NCBI GenBank assembly: GCA_001871445.1
Contig: MNVD01000022.1
Span: forward strand, 1 to 46,383
Source of the DNA: Candidatus Magasanikbacteria bacterium CG1_02_41_34
GTDB taxonomy: Bacteria > Patescibacteriota > Patescibacteriia > Magasanikbacterales > UBA922
Direction of reading: 5' to 3'
DNA: 46,383 bases
Shown: positions 7,906 to 15,805 of the stretch, piece after piece
How positions within the stretch are numbered: position 1 is the first letter of the stretch
How the letters are laid out: each line of letters begins with the position of its first letter
Made by a program: the position numbers and the translations under genes
Notes under the pieces: generated by a model
The model's database searches: none
Told to the model about the DNA's origin: nothing
Seen by the model: the letters and a program-made list of their open reading frames with translations, nothing else

Positions 7906-9867
7906 ATGCCTGTCATGAAAAACTTTCACCACACAATGCATGCATCGCAGCAACGAAAGCACGGCTTCAGTCTCCTTGAGATTGTGGTGGCTGTTGGTAT
8001 TTTTGCCATCTTTGTCATTGGAATTTATTCTGGTATCCAGTTTGTGTTCAAACTTGTGTACAATTCTCGAGTACGTATCATCGAAACGTCACTCCTCAAT
8101 GAACAAATTGAGGGTATTCGGAATATGTCATTTTATGATGTGGGTATTGTGAATGGAAGTCCTTCTGGTTTGCTCGAGCGTACTGTCACGACAACACGTA
8201 ATAATATTGATTTTGAAATCACGAGAACTATTCGAAATATTGATGATCCGTTTGATGGTGTTATTGATCCTGGTGGAGGAAGCAGTGGTGGAGAGTGTCA
8301 ACAATCACAAACTGAATTGTGTCACGACGGGAGCACCCTCTGTGTGGGGCAAAATGCTGTGCAAGGGCATTTGAATCATGGTGATACAGAAGGTGCATGT
8401 GGTGCAGATGACCCTGTTTTTGACAATCAACCATCAGATTACAAGTTCGTAGATGTAGAGATTCTATGTACATCGTGCAACCAGCAAGTGCCAGTATCGA
8501 TGTCTACATACCTTGCTCCAAAATTTTTGGAAGGTGATCCTACGCATGGTGCTTTATTTATTCATGTTATAAATGCAAGCGGACAGATAGTACAAGGAGC
8601 GACAGTTCATGTTGTTTCAACAATAACAAATCCAACATATAATTTTTATGACACCACAGATAATGATGGTAAACTTGCCGTGGTAGATCTTGCTGCCGGT
8701 ATCGCAGCCTATGATATTACCGTGACAAAAAATGGATATACCACAGATCAAACAGTATCCTCAACGGTGTCAAATCCAAATCCTACAAAACCATTTGGTA
8801 CGGTTATCGCACAAGATCTGACTGAACTTTATTTTACGATTGATGCCATTTCTGAAATGAGTGTACAAACACTCAATGCTTATTGTACTCCGATTGGATC
8901 GACAGGTATATCCCTTGTAGGGACAAAAAAAATAGGAACATCTCCAGATGTTCTCCTGACCGATCTTAGTGTCACAACAAATGGAAGTGGACAATATACC
9001 TTTAGTGATCTGGTGTGGGATACGTATCAGTTTGATGTATCTGGCTATGATATTATAGGATCTATTCCAAATGAACGTATTGATTTACTTCCTGGTGTAA
9101 CACAACCAGTGAGTCTTATCCTGGGTTCTGTATCTACCAATGCACTTCGTGTTGATGTGGTCGACAGCGTGACGGGGCAGCCAATTGCGGATGCAACTGT
9201 TCTTGTTACTTCGACGAGCTTTAGTCAAGAAAAAATTACCGGCGTTGGAACTGTTGGTCAGACCGATTGGTTTGGTGGGTCTGGTCAGGAAACAATTGGT
9301 GATGATGCACGATTTTTTGATGATGATAGTAATGTTGATGTACTTACTTCTGCAGGAAATATTACGTTGCGTGATATGTTGGGACAGTATGCAGCGAGTG
9401 GTTGGCTTGAATCGTCAACGTTTGATCTTGGTCTCAATGCTACATATCAAAATATTATTTGGGAGCCACTCAGTCAGCCAAGTGAAACAGGACTGAATTC
9501 GGTTCGTTTTCAAATTGCTACTGCAAATTCGACTTCTCCTAGCTCATGGAGTTACCTTGGGCCAGATGGTACGACTGGGTCATATTATACTACCATTGAT
9601 ACTGTTATTTCAGACGCCCACGATGGTGATAGATATATACGCTATATGGCATATATGAGTACGGCGTCGACAACATATACTCCAACTCTCTCAAACGTGT
9701 CATTCACCTATACAAATAGTTGCACACCACCAGGGCAGACATACTTTGGTGGATTATCTGCAACAGACTATACCGTAACGGTGAGTGCTACAGGATACGA
9801 ATCAGAGAGTAGTAATGTGACTGTTGGCGGATATACGAAATTAACGGTGTCATTGCAAGGATCATAA
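7906..9867 (+). CDS. Large type IV pilin-like minor pseudopilin with carboxypeptidase-regulatory-like repeats
   Basis: The N-terminus has a positively charged leader ending in the prepilin peptidase site HG/FSLLE, followed by the hydrophobic helix VVAVGIFAIFVIGIYSGI, as in PilV-like minor pilins; Glu5 of the mature protein is present. The mature part is far longer than a normal pilin (653 residues in all). It holds a Cys-bearing segment (about 120-200), then at least two beta-sandwich repeats of the carboxypeptidase regulatory type (INASGQIVQGATVHVVST with DNDGKLAV and a KNGYTT turn; VDSVTGQPIADATVLVTST), and a C-terminal region ending TGYESESSNVTVGGY. The protein is expected at the tip or surface of a pilus. 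It starts a three-gene operon; the next ATG is two bases after its stop. An ATG three codons in is an alternative start. Confidence 0.85.
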   Translation: MPVMKNFHHTMHASQQRKHGFSLLEIVVAVGIFAIFVIGIYSGIQFVFKLVYNSRVRIIETSLLNEQIEGIRNMSFYDVGIVNGSPSGLLERTVTTTRNNIDFEITRTIRNIDDPFDGVIDPGGGSSGGECQQSQTELCHDGSTLCVGQNAVQGHLNHGDTEGACGADDPVFDNQPSDYKFVDVEILCTSCNQQVPVSMSTYLAPKFLEGDPTHGALFIHVINASGQIVQGATVHVVSTITNPTYNFYDTTDNDGKLAVVDLAAGIAAYDITVTKNGYTTDQTVSSTVSNPNPTKPFGTVIAQDLTELYFTIDAISEMSVQTLNAYCTPIGSTGISLVGTKKIGTSPDVLLTDLSVTTNGSGQYTFSDLVWDTYQFDVSGYDIIGSIPNERIDLLPGVTQPVSLILGSVSTNALRVDVVDSVTGQPIADATVLVTSTSFSQEKITGVGTVGQTDWFGGSGQETIGDDARFFDDDSNVDVLTSAGNITLRDMLGQYAASGWLESSTFDLGLNATYQNIIWEPLSQPSETGLNSVRFQIATANSTSPSSWSYLGPDGTTGSYYTTIDTVISDAHDGDRYIRYMAYMSTASTTYTPTLSNVSFTYTNSCTPPGQTYFGGLSATDYTVTVSATGYESESSNVTVGGYTKLTVSLQGS

Positions 9868-9868
9868 T

Positions 9869-10483
9869 ATGCATATTGAAATATTTTCAAAAAAAGGATT
9901 TACGCTTATGGAAGTTATGGTCGCCATCGGTATGTTTGCTATTATTTCTGTTGCCGTGGGATGGATTTTGATTCACAGTGTCAGATCAACAGATATTATT
10001 TGGGAGCAACTCGCCACGCAAAATGATGGGCGAGCAGCAGTGCAGCAATTTGTCGATGATGTCCGTCGTGCCGAAACTTCAAGTATAGGGAGTTATCCTA
10101 TATCTGATGCATCAAGTACATCCTTTGTTTTTTATGCAAATGTAGATAATGATAATAGTAGAGAAAAAGTACGTTTTTGGATTGATGGGACGGATTTGAA
10201 AAAAGGTGTGATCCAGCCAAGTGGGAATCCATTGAATTATGATGGAGAAGAATCCGTTATTACGATTGCAGAGTCAGTTGTAAATATTGCAAAAGGTATT
10301 GCACTTTTTGAATATTACGATAATACATATCCCGTTACATCAACACCACTGACAGTGCCTGATGCCCTGACGGATATTCGTATCATTCGTATGCAGCTAG
10401 AGCTAGAAAAAGATCCAACTGCGACACCAGTACCATTGCATGTAGAAGCGGTGGTGAATATACGAAATTTGAAAGATAACTAG
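9869..10483 (+). CDS. Type IV pilin-like minor pseudopilin (PilW/GspJ-like)
   Basis: A 204-residue protein whose leader IFSKKG/FTLMEVMVAIGMF contains the class III prepilin cleavage site (Gly-Phe with Glu5) and the N-terminal pilin helix. The following DGRAAVQQFVDDVRRAE segment and the later domain resemble the PilW/GspJ group of minor pseudopilins that prime pilus assembly. It is the second gene of the operon, starting two bases after the large pseudopilin stop; AAGGA lies eight bases before its ATG, inside the end of the preceding gene. Subfamily assignment (PilW versus GspJ) is tentative. Confidence 0.85.
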   Translation: MHIEIFSKKGFTLMEVMVAIGMFAIISVAVGWILIHSVRSTDIIWEQLATQNDGRAAVQQFVDDVRRAETSSIGSYPISDASSTSFVFYANVDNDNSREKVRFWIDGTDLKKGVIQPSGNPLNYDGEESVITIAESVVNIAKGIALFEYYDNTYPVTSTPLTVPDALTDIRIIRMQLELEKDPTATPVPLHVEAVVNIRNLKDN

Positions 10484-10510
10484 TCATGTTACGTGTTGTA
10501 TGTTTTTTGT

Positions 10511-11902
10511 ATGAAGCTATTTCCACTGCACAACACAAAAAAGTTTTTGCATGATAAACGAGGTAACTTGTTATTATTTGTCATGATCTTTGGGTCGCTT
10601 GCATTCACTATGATTGTCATGGGCGTATCAAGTTATGCCTTATTTGAAAATCAAGCATCGAATAGAAAACAGTCTCGTGATTTGTCTTTTCATATTGCAG
10701 AAGCTGGTATCAATTATTATCGTTGGCATCTCGCACATAGCCCTGAAGATTATCAAGATGGAACAGGTGTAGCAGGACCGTATGTACACGCATTTGAAGA
10801 TAAAAATGGCGATGTCATTGGATATTTTTCTCTTGATATAGACGCACCACTCGCCGGTACTACGATTGTAAATTTTCGTTCCACAGGTTGGACTATCGCG
10901 CAACCACAAAATACGAGAACTATTGGTGTTCGTGTCGGATATCCTGCACTCACAGATTTTTCTTTTGTGGAAAATTCTGACATGAGTTTTAGTTATACGA
11001 CAGAAGTGCATGGAAAGATCCATTCAAATGGCGGAATAGAATTTAATGGGACCACCGATTCTATTTTGCAAAGTGCAAAAGAAATCTATGATCCTGTTGG
11101 TGGTCCAGTAAATAGTCCTGGTATCTGGGGAAATGGTGGACCAACCACATTTTGGGATTTCCCTGTGCCCCCAAAGGATTTCAATGCTATTACTACTGAT
11201 TTGGCTGGTATTCGTGATGCATCAGATGCTGGAGGCTTGCATTTTTATTCGTCTGGATCAGAAGGATACCATATGATTTTTCAGGCAGATGGAACATTCA
11301 AACTATACACCGTGACAAAACGTCAAAAATATACAGATTATTGCAAAACTGTATACAATGGATATTGTTATTCTGGAAATGTGTATTATGACATTCAAAA
11401 TGAAACATATGATGCGACGTATACAATACCCGCAAATGGTGCCATTTTTGTAGAAGATGATATCTGGGTAGAAGGAGTGGTCAATGGACATGTGTCCGTA
11501 GGTGCTGGGAGATTTCCTGTGCTTGAAAGTACGTATCAAGAAATTTATCCGATAGGAAATATTACACTCCTCGCAAAAGAATCTACCAATGTGATAGGAC
11601 TGATTGCACAGGGGGATATTGTATATCCATACAATGTTCCAAATGATATGGTTGTGGAGGCTGCATTGCTTTCTCAATTCAAAAAAATTTATAGACCATA
11701 TTTTTCAAACACAAAGAATTCTCTTACTATTTTCGGATCACAAATTTCCTATGCTGGTGGCGGTGTCAAATGGGGGAATCCTGTCGTGAGTGGATTTATC
11801 AATACCATATATATTTATGATGGAAATCTTCGGTATCTTGTGCCACCTGGTTTTCCAGTTGAGCCGACGTATGAGTTGATTTCTTGGGAAGAAATAGAGT
11901 AA
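10511..11902 (+). CDS. PilX-like pilus assembly protein
   Basis: A 463-residue protein with a short basic N-terminus, one hydrophobic helix (LLLFVMIFGSLAFTMIVMGVS) and then the sequence SRDLSFHIAEAGINYYRWHL. An AEAG motif right after the helix is typical of PilX_N-type proteins, which accompany minor pilins and lack a canonical prepilin site. The rest is a large exported domain with beta-rich repeats (VHGKIHSNGGIEFNG; NGAIFVEDDIWVEGVVNGHVSVG) of unknown fold. The start at 10511 (MKLFPLHN) is preferred; an ATG six codons earlier lies in a copy of the CACGTAACA-type intergenic repeat. It is third in the pseudopilin operon. Confidence 0.8.
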   Translation: MKLFPLHNTKKFLHDKRGNLLLFVMIFGSLAFTMIVMGVSSYALFENQASNRKQSRDLSFHIAEAGINYYRWHLAHSPEDYQDGTGVAGPYVHAFEDKNGDVIGYFSLDIDAPLAGTTIVNFRSTGWTIAQPQNTRTIGVRVGYPALTDFSFVENSDMSFSYTTEVHGKIHSNGGIEFNGTTDSILQSAKEIYDPVGGPVNSPGIWGNGGPTTFWDFPVPPKDFNAITTDLAGIRDASDAGGLHFYSSGSEGYHMIFQADGTFKLYTVTKRQKYTDYCKTVYNGYCYSGNVYYDIQNETYDATYTIPANGAIFVEDDIWVEGVVNGHVSVGAGRFPVLESTYQEIYPIGNITLLAKESTNVIGLIAQGDIVYPYNVPNDMVVEAALLSQFKKIYRPYFSNTKNSLTIFGSQISYAGGGVKWGNPVVSGFINTIYIYDGNLRYLVPPGFPVEPTYELISWEEIE

Positions 11903-11990
11903 CAAAAAAACTAAAAAACGTTTGCGTAGTCCAGCATGTCTCTGCCCCAAGTTCTATATCTGACAAAATATGGCAAATCACACAACACTT

Positions 11991-11999
11991 TGCTATACT
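11991..11999 (+). promoter_or_regulatory. Extended -10 promoter of galU
   Basis: TGC-TATACT, 25 bases ahead of the galU ATG; the -35 region is poor (TGGCAA). The same TGCTATAMT word recurs ahead of the genes at 26347 and 34410. Confidence 0.55.
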
Positions 12000-12024
12000 A
12001 CAAATAACCTAAATACACGAAGTT

Positions 12025-12897
12025 ATGTCAAAAAAACCACAGGTACGAAAAGGAGTGATTATTGTTGCAGGGCTTGGAACCCGTTTTCTTCCTGCCACAA
12101 AGGCGATGCCAAAAGAAATGCTTCCTATACTCGATAAGCCTGTCGTGCAATATATTGTCGAAGAAATGGTCGCGAGTGGGATCAGAGAAATTATTTTTGT
12201 TACGAGTTGGAACAAACGTTCTATCGAGGATCATTTTGATAGAAATCATGATCAAGAGTTTTTTCTCAAAGAACGTGGCAAGTATGATCGCATCGAAGCC
12301 CTCGTAGAACTTACCAAAAAAGTACAGTTTTTTTATACTCGACAATCTTCCCCAAAGGGGAATGGTGACGCCCTCCTCTGTGCAAAAGAATTTGTGGGCG
12401 ATGAGCCATTTGCATTTTCGGATGGTGATAGTGTAATTGATGCTAAAGTACCGGTTATTAAGCAACTGTTGAAAGTGTTTGATAAAAAGCAGGCATCTGT
12501 GATCGGTGCACAGCGACTCACTGATAAAGAAGCCATGACAAAATATGGCAATATCTATGGCAAACCTACTGGTGAAGATCGTATCTATCGAGTATCAAAA
12601 TTTGAAGAAAAACCTGACATTGAACATGTGTCCCCAGAAGGATTGATTGTTGGTGGCATGCGATATATTTTTACAAAAGATATCTGGCCATTTCTAGAAA
12701 AAGTTCGAAAAGGGAAAGATGGTGAACTTTGGGTAGCCGACGCTGCACACGCACTCGCACAAAAGAAAAAGTTTTTTGCCTACGAATACAATGGTCAGTA
12801 TTTTGATACTGGTGACAAACTGTCTCTCCTCAAAGCAACCCTTCATTTTGCGATGAAAGATGATGAAATACGAGAAGAACTTGGTGCATTTTTGTAA
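12025..12897 (+). CDS. galU: UTP--glucose-1-phosphate uridylyltransferase
   Basis: A 290-residue nucleotidyltransferase that makes UDP-glucose from UTP and glucose 1-phosphate for glycan synthesis in the cytosol. The N-terminal signature AGLGTRFLPATKAMPKEMLP (residues 15-34) is that of GalU, with the catalytic Arg/Lys pair; DKPVVQYIVEEM and the sugar-site segments SKFEEKPD and VGGMRYIF follow. The uridine-contact segment reads FSDGDSVID rather than the common LPDDLI, a small deviation. The length is normal. It has its own promoter and is followed after seven bases by the first two-helix pilin-module gene, so the two are probably cotranscribed. Confidence 0.94.
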   Translation: MSKKPQVRKGVIIVAGLGTRFLPATKAMPKEMLPILDKPVVQYIVEEMVASGIREIIFVTSWNKRSIEDHFDRNHDQEFFLKERGKYDRIEALVELTKKVQFFYTRQSSPKGNGDALLCAKEFVGDEPFAFSDGDSVIDAKVPVIKQLLKVFDKKQASVIGAQRLTDKEAMTKYGNIYGKPTGEDRIYRVSKFEEKPDIEHVSPEGLIVGGMRYIFTKDIWPFLEKVRKGKDGELWVADAAHALAQKKKFFAYEYNGQYFDTGDKLSLLKATLHFAMKDDEIREELGAFL

Positions 12898-12904
12898 TAG
12901 CTCT

Positions 12905-13777
12905 ATGGAAAACTGGTCCTGTCAATCAAAAAAAATATATTCATTTCAGAAAGTTTATTTTTTGGTTGTTGGATTCCTCTTTGCATGTTTTGCACTGCCT
13001 GGTATTGCTCATGCCGCAGTACTGGATTGGAATTGTGATCCGGGAAAAGAAATATGCTATATATTTCCTACTGCAGATGCAACAGAAAAGTCTGAGGAGT
13101 GTTTTGATAAAGCTGTCTCCAAGGCGTGGGGAACGCAAGATGCTCTACAAGAGGGGGAATTACTTCATTTTGAAATACCGATAGAAAATACTGGTGCAGT
13201 ACCACCTGTGTTTGCATGTTCAAATTGTGGCACTGAGGGATCGGTTTATAGATTTTATACTGAAGATAATACGGGGATTTTTGAAATAAATTTGGAGCAA
13301 AAAATTCTTAGAGATACACGAGCTGCAGTAGGGACAAGTCCGTATTATTACGCCAGATTTTTGTTGTCTGCGACAGTAACCAATACTGTCGCTGGAGTTG
13401 AAACTTCTGAAACGATATATGCAAATCTTTGTGCTGTGGTAAAAAAACCCGCACAAGTTGCTCCGCCAACTCAGCCGACAACAAAAGCACCTGTTGTTGA
13501 CGTAAAGTCTACCTTTCCTTCTATTACAGATTTGAACCCACTGAGGGCCACGTCTGTTCCGACCCTTTTTGGTCGTGGTATAACTATTTTGCTTGGTGTA
13601 CTTGGGAGTATTGCTATTCTCATTTTTATCTATGGTGGTATGCTCTGGATGACATCAATGGGGAATGCAGACCAAGCAGGAAAAGCATTGAAGACGATTG
13701 TCTGGGGAGCTATGGGCGTATTTGTTATATTTGCAAGTTATGCGGTTGTACAGTTTGTGCTGGATGCATTTAAATAG
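12905..13777 (+). CDS. Exported protein with C-terminal two-helix VirB2/TrbC-like module (array member 1)
   Basis: 290 residues. An N-terminal signal segment (VYFLVVGFLFACFALPGIAHA) is followed by an exported domain of about 170 residues with several Cys (CDPGKEICY, FACSNCG) and a Pro-rich linker (APPTQPTTKAP). The C-terminal residues from about 225 are the module shared by eleven genes here: helix 1 (ILLGVLGSIAILIFIYGGML), a short polar hinge WMTSMGNADQAGKA, and helix 2 (VWGAMGVFVIFASYAVV). This matches the Mbov_0395/TrbC-like pilin pattern of conjugation systems. The start at 12905 is chosen over one inside galU because the signal peptide follows directly. The fused ectodomain is not recognised. 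Confidence 0.8.
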   Translation: MENWSCQSKKIYSFQKVYFLVVGFLFACFALPGIAHAAVLDWNCDPGKEICYIFPTADATEKSEECFDKAVSKAWGTQDALQEGELLHFEIPIENTGAVPPVFACSNCGTEGSVYRFYTEDNTGIFEINLEQKILRDTRAAVGTSPYYYARFLLSATVTNTVAGVETSETIYANLCAVVKKPAQVAPPTQPTTKAPVVDVKSTFPSITDLNPLRATSVPTLFGRGITILLGVLGSIAILIFIYGGMLWMTSMGNADQAGKALKTIVWGAMGVFVIFASYAVVQFVLDAFK

Positions 13778-13816
13778 CACGTAACACATAGCACGTAGCA
13801 CGTAGCACGTAACACA
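13777..13816. repeat. Tandem CACGTAACA/CACGTAGCA degenerate repeats
   Basis: About four 9-10-base words in a row (CACGTAACACATAG, CACGTAGCACGTAG, CACGTAACACAT) directly after the stop codon of array member 1. They run in the same orientation as the set at 13877-13941. The unit is not separated by unique spacers. Confidence 0.75.
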
Positions 13817-13876
13817 TTTTTGCATGATGAATACGAGAAATGCATTTCATGATAAACTAAAGAAGTTGATACAATT

Positions 13877-13941
13877 TCACGTAACACATATCACGTAGCA
13901 CATAGCACGTAACATGTAGCACGTAGCATGTAACATATAAC
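13877..13941. repeat. Tandem CACGTAACA/CACGTAGCA degenerate repeats
   Basis: About seven units from TCACGTAACACATATC through ACATGTAGCACGTAGC to TAACATATAAC fill the space just ahead of the four-helix-bundle gene. The words differ from each other by one or two bases. Confidence 0.75.
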
Positions 13942-13947
13942 AAAAAT

Positions 13948-14313
13948 ATGGGGGAGGGGTTTCATGAAAAGTTAAAAAGGTTGATTCATGAATATATACG
14001 TTTGAGCTATGTTCATACCAAAAAGTATCCAGCAGATGAGAGGTTTGGACTTACATCACAAGATAGAAGAGCCGCTGTATCAGTGATGTCAAATTATGTA
14101 GAAGGGCACGGAAGAATAAAGATTGGATCCAAACAGAATTTTTATGAAATATCATTTGCATCACTAAAAGAATCCATTTATTGTAGATTTTTAGCACAAG
14201 AGCTTTTGTATATAACGAAAGAGGAATACACAAAAGCGTTTGCTCTAAAAGACGAGATAGCGGCCATGCTGTATACTACGATTAAGGGATTAGAAAAAGA
14301 CAAAAGTACATAG
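13948..14313 (+). CDS. Four-helix bundle protein (23S rRNA intervening-sequence protein family)
   Basis: 121 residues with the family pattern: an early helix with a Tyr-rich stretch (IHEYIRLSYVHTKKYPADE), then the conserved FGLTSQDRRAAVSVMSNYVEGHGR (split here as FGLTSQDRRAAVSVM and SNYVEGHGR), and two C-terminal helices. These proteins were first found in insertions of 23S rRNA genes but are common as free-standing genes; their role is unknown. There is no rRNA here. The gene is framed on both sides by the CACGTA-type repeats, so it may travel with, or be tolerated by, that element. The start ATG at 13948 abuts the upstream repeats. Confidence 0.85.
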   Translation: MGEGFHEKLKRLIHEYIRLSYVHTKKYPADERFGLTSQDRRAAVSVMSNYVEGHGRIKIGSKQNFYEISFASLKESIYCRFLAQELLYITKEEYTKAFALKDEIAAMLYTTIKGLEKDKST

Positions 14314-14415
14314 AACACATAACACGAAACACATAACAACACGAAACACATATCACGTAGCACGTAACACGGTGCCACAAGAAGTGTTATGTGTTATGTG
14401 TTACGTGCTACGTGA
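14314..14415. repeat. Long inverted repeat of the CACGTAACA family
   Basis: TCACGTAGCACGTAACAC (14353-14370) is perfectly complementary to the sequence at 14398-14415, giving an 18-bp stem around a 27-base loop. Further ACACATAACACGAAAC words precede it. It occupies the whole gap between the four-helix-bundle gene and the lipoprotein gene. Confidence 0.85.
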
Positions 14416-14422
14416 ATATCCT

Positions 14423-15802
14423 ATGAGAACGAAATACCTCACAATACTTCTTACCATGCTTAGCATAACCGCCCTGGCTGGTTTCGGTTGCAAAGGACTT
14501 TCTCAAACAGAGCAAGCATCTATCAAACCAATCACGCTGACATACTGGACAGTCTTCGATGATGTTGGACAGCTCCAAAAATTTGCAGCAGCCTACAAGA
14601 AAACACGTCCATACGTGACAGTAAATATCCGACAGATTCGCTACGAAGAATTTGATGATTTGTTTACCAATGCGCTGGCAGATGATATCGGGCCAGATGT
14701 TGTGTCCATGCATGTGCGCTGGCTTGGCAAGTATGAGGCACGTCTCGATCCGATGCCTGCGTCCGTCAATGTATCTGATGTAGAGATCACTGGTAGTCAA
14801 TTTTCAGAGCAGATCATCGTCACGCCACGAACCAATCCTATGCCAAGTATTCGTGGGCTTGAGTCCAATTTTATTGGGACAGTGGCGAGTGATGTGGTCA
14901 TCCGAAATCAGATCTATGGTCTTCCACTTGCACTTGATACACTCGCATTATATTACAATAAAAAAATTCTCGATAAAGCTGGTATCGCAGAGCCACCAAC
15001 ATCGTGGACAACGTTTCTCGATGATGTAAAAAAAATTACACGTGTAAATGGAGTAGGAGATATTATTCAGTCTGGTGTACCGATGGGGACAGGGAATAAT
15101 ATCGACAATGCTACAGATATTTTTGCACTGCTTCTCTTGCAAAATGGGGTGGATGTGGTCAAAGATGGTACTGTTGTATTTGCTGGTGGCATAGACCGAG
15201 CAGCGTCAAATCATCCGACACTCGAGGCATTACGATTTTATACTGATTTTGCCCGTCCGACAAAAGAAGTCTATAGTTGGAATGAAAAACAAACAGATGC
15301 ATTTACCGCCTTTACGCAAGGAAGAGCGGGATTTTTCTTTGGCTTTGCATACGATTTTCCTCGCATAAAAAGTCGTGCCCCACAGCTCGCTATTGAAGTG
15401 ATCCCTGTGCCTCAGCTCAATGACAATGCACCGGTAAATGTAGCAAATTATTGGGTGGAGAGTGTTGTAAAGAAAACAAAGCATCGAGACGAAGCGTGGG
15501 ATTTTATCCGTTTTATGACGACGCCTGAGAATATCAAAATATATACAGACGCGACAAAGCAGCCGTCGCCGCTCAGGGCGCATGTCGCTGCGCAGCAAGA
15601 AGATCCGGAGCTTGGTCCGTTTGTGCAGGGTATCCTTACGGCGAAAAACTGGTATACTGGGAGAGATATAGATAAAGCAAATATTGCGATTGAAAACCTT
15701 ATGTTGCAGTATCTTTTGCCGTATGCAGATGGGCAAAATGCATTGAAAAGAGATGCCCAGCTTATCATTAATGCTGCGACAATAGTACAGCAAACGTTGT
15801 AG
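14423..15802 (+). CDS. Extracellular solute-binding lipoprotein (SBP_bac_1-like)
   Basis: 459 residues. The N-terminus is a lipoprotein signal: basic MRTKY, a hydrophobic stretch, then a lipobox ending LAGFGC, with Cys21 the expected lipid anchor. The mature protein has the family 1 binding-protein pattern: LTYWTVFDDVGQLQKFAAAY at its start, GLPLALDTLALYYNKKILD in the middle, and TQGRAGFFFGFAYDFPR and WVESVVKKTKHRDEAWDFIRF towards the end. Family members bind sugars or related solutes for ABC import. No permease or import ATPase lies nearby; instead it sits inside the pilin-module array, four bases ahead of array member 2. Its ligand is unknown, and the isolation suggests a role as a surface receptor or a distant partner (inference). 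Confidence 0.88.
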   Translation: MRTKYLTILLTMLSITALAGFGCKGLSQTEQASIKPITLTYWTVFDDVGQLQKFAAAYKKTRPYVTVNIRQIRYEEFDDLFTNALADDIGPDVVSMHVRWLGKYEARLDPMPASVNVSDVEITGSQFSEQIIVTPRTNPMPSIRGLESNFIGTVASDVVIRNQIYGLPLALDTLALYYNKKILDKAGIAEPPTSWTTFLDDVKKITRVNGVGDIIQSGVPMGTGNNIDNATDIFALLLLQNGVDVVKDGTVVFAGGIDRAASNHPTLEALRFYTDFARPTKEVYSWNEKQTDAFTAFTQGRAGFFFGFAYDFPRIKSRAPQLAIEVIPVPQLNDNAPVNVANYWVESVVKKTKHRDEAWDFIRFMTTPENIKIYTDATKQPSPLRAHVAAQQEDPELGPFVQGILTAKNWYTGRDIDKANIAIENLMLQYLLPYADGQNALKRDAQLIINAATIVQQTL

Positions 15803-15805
15803 AAT

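Noticed and set aside
13777-14415. CRISPR array
   Set aside because: The CACGTA-type words are 9-10 bases, degenerate, and directly joined; there are no unique spacers of constant length and no cas genes.
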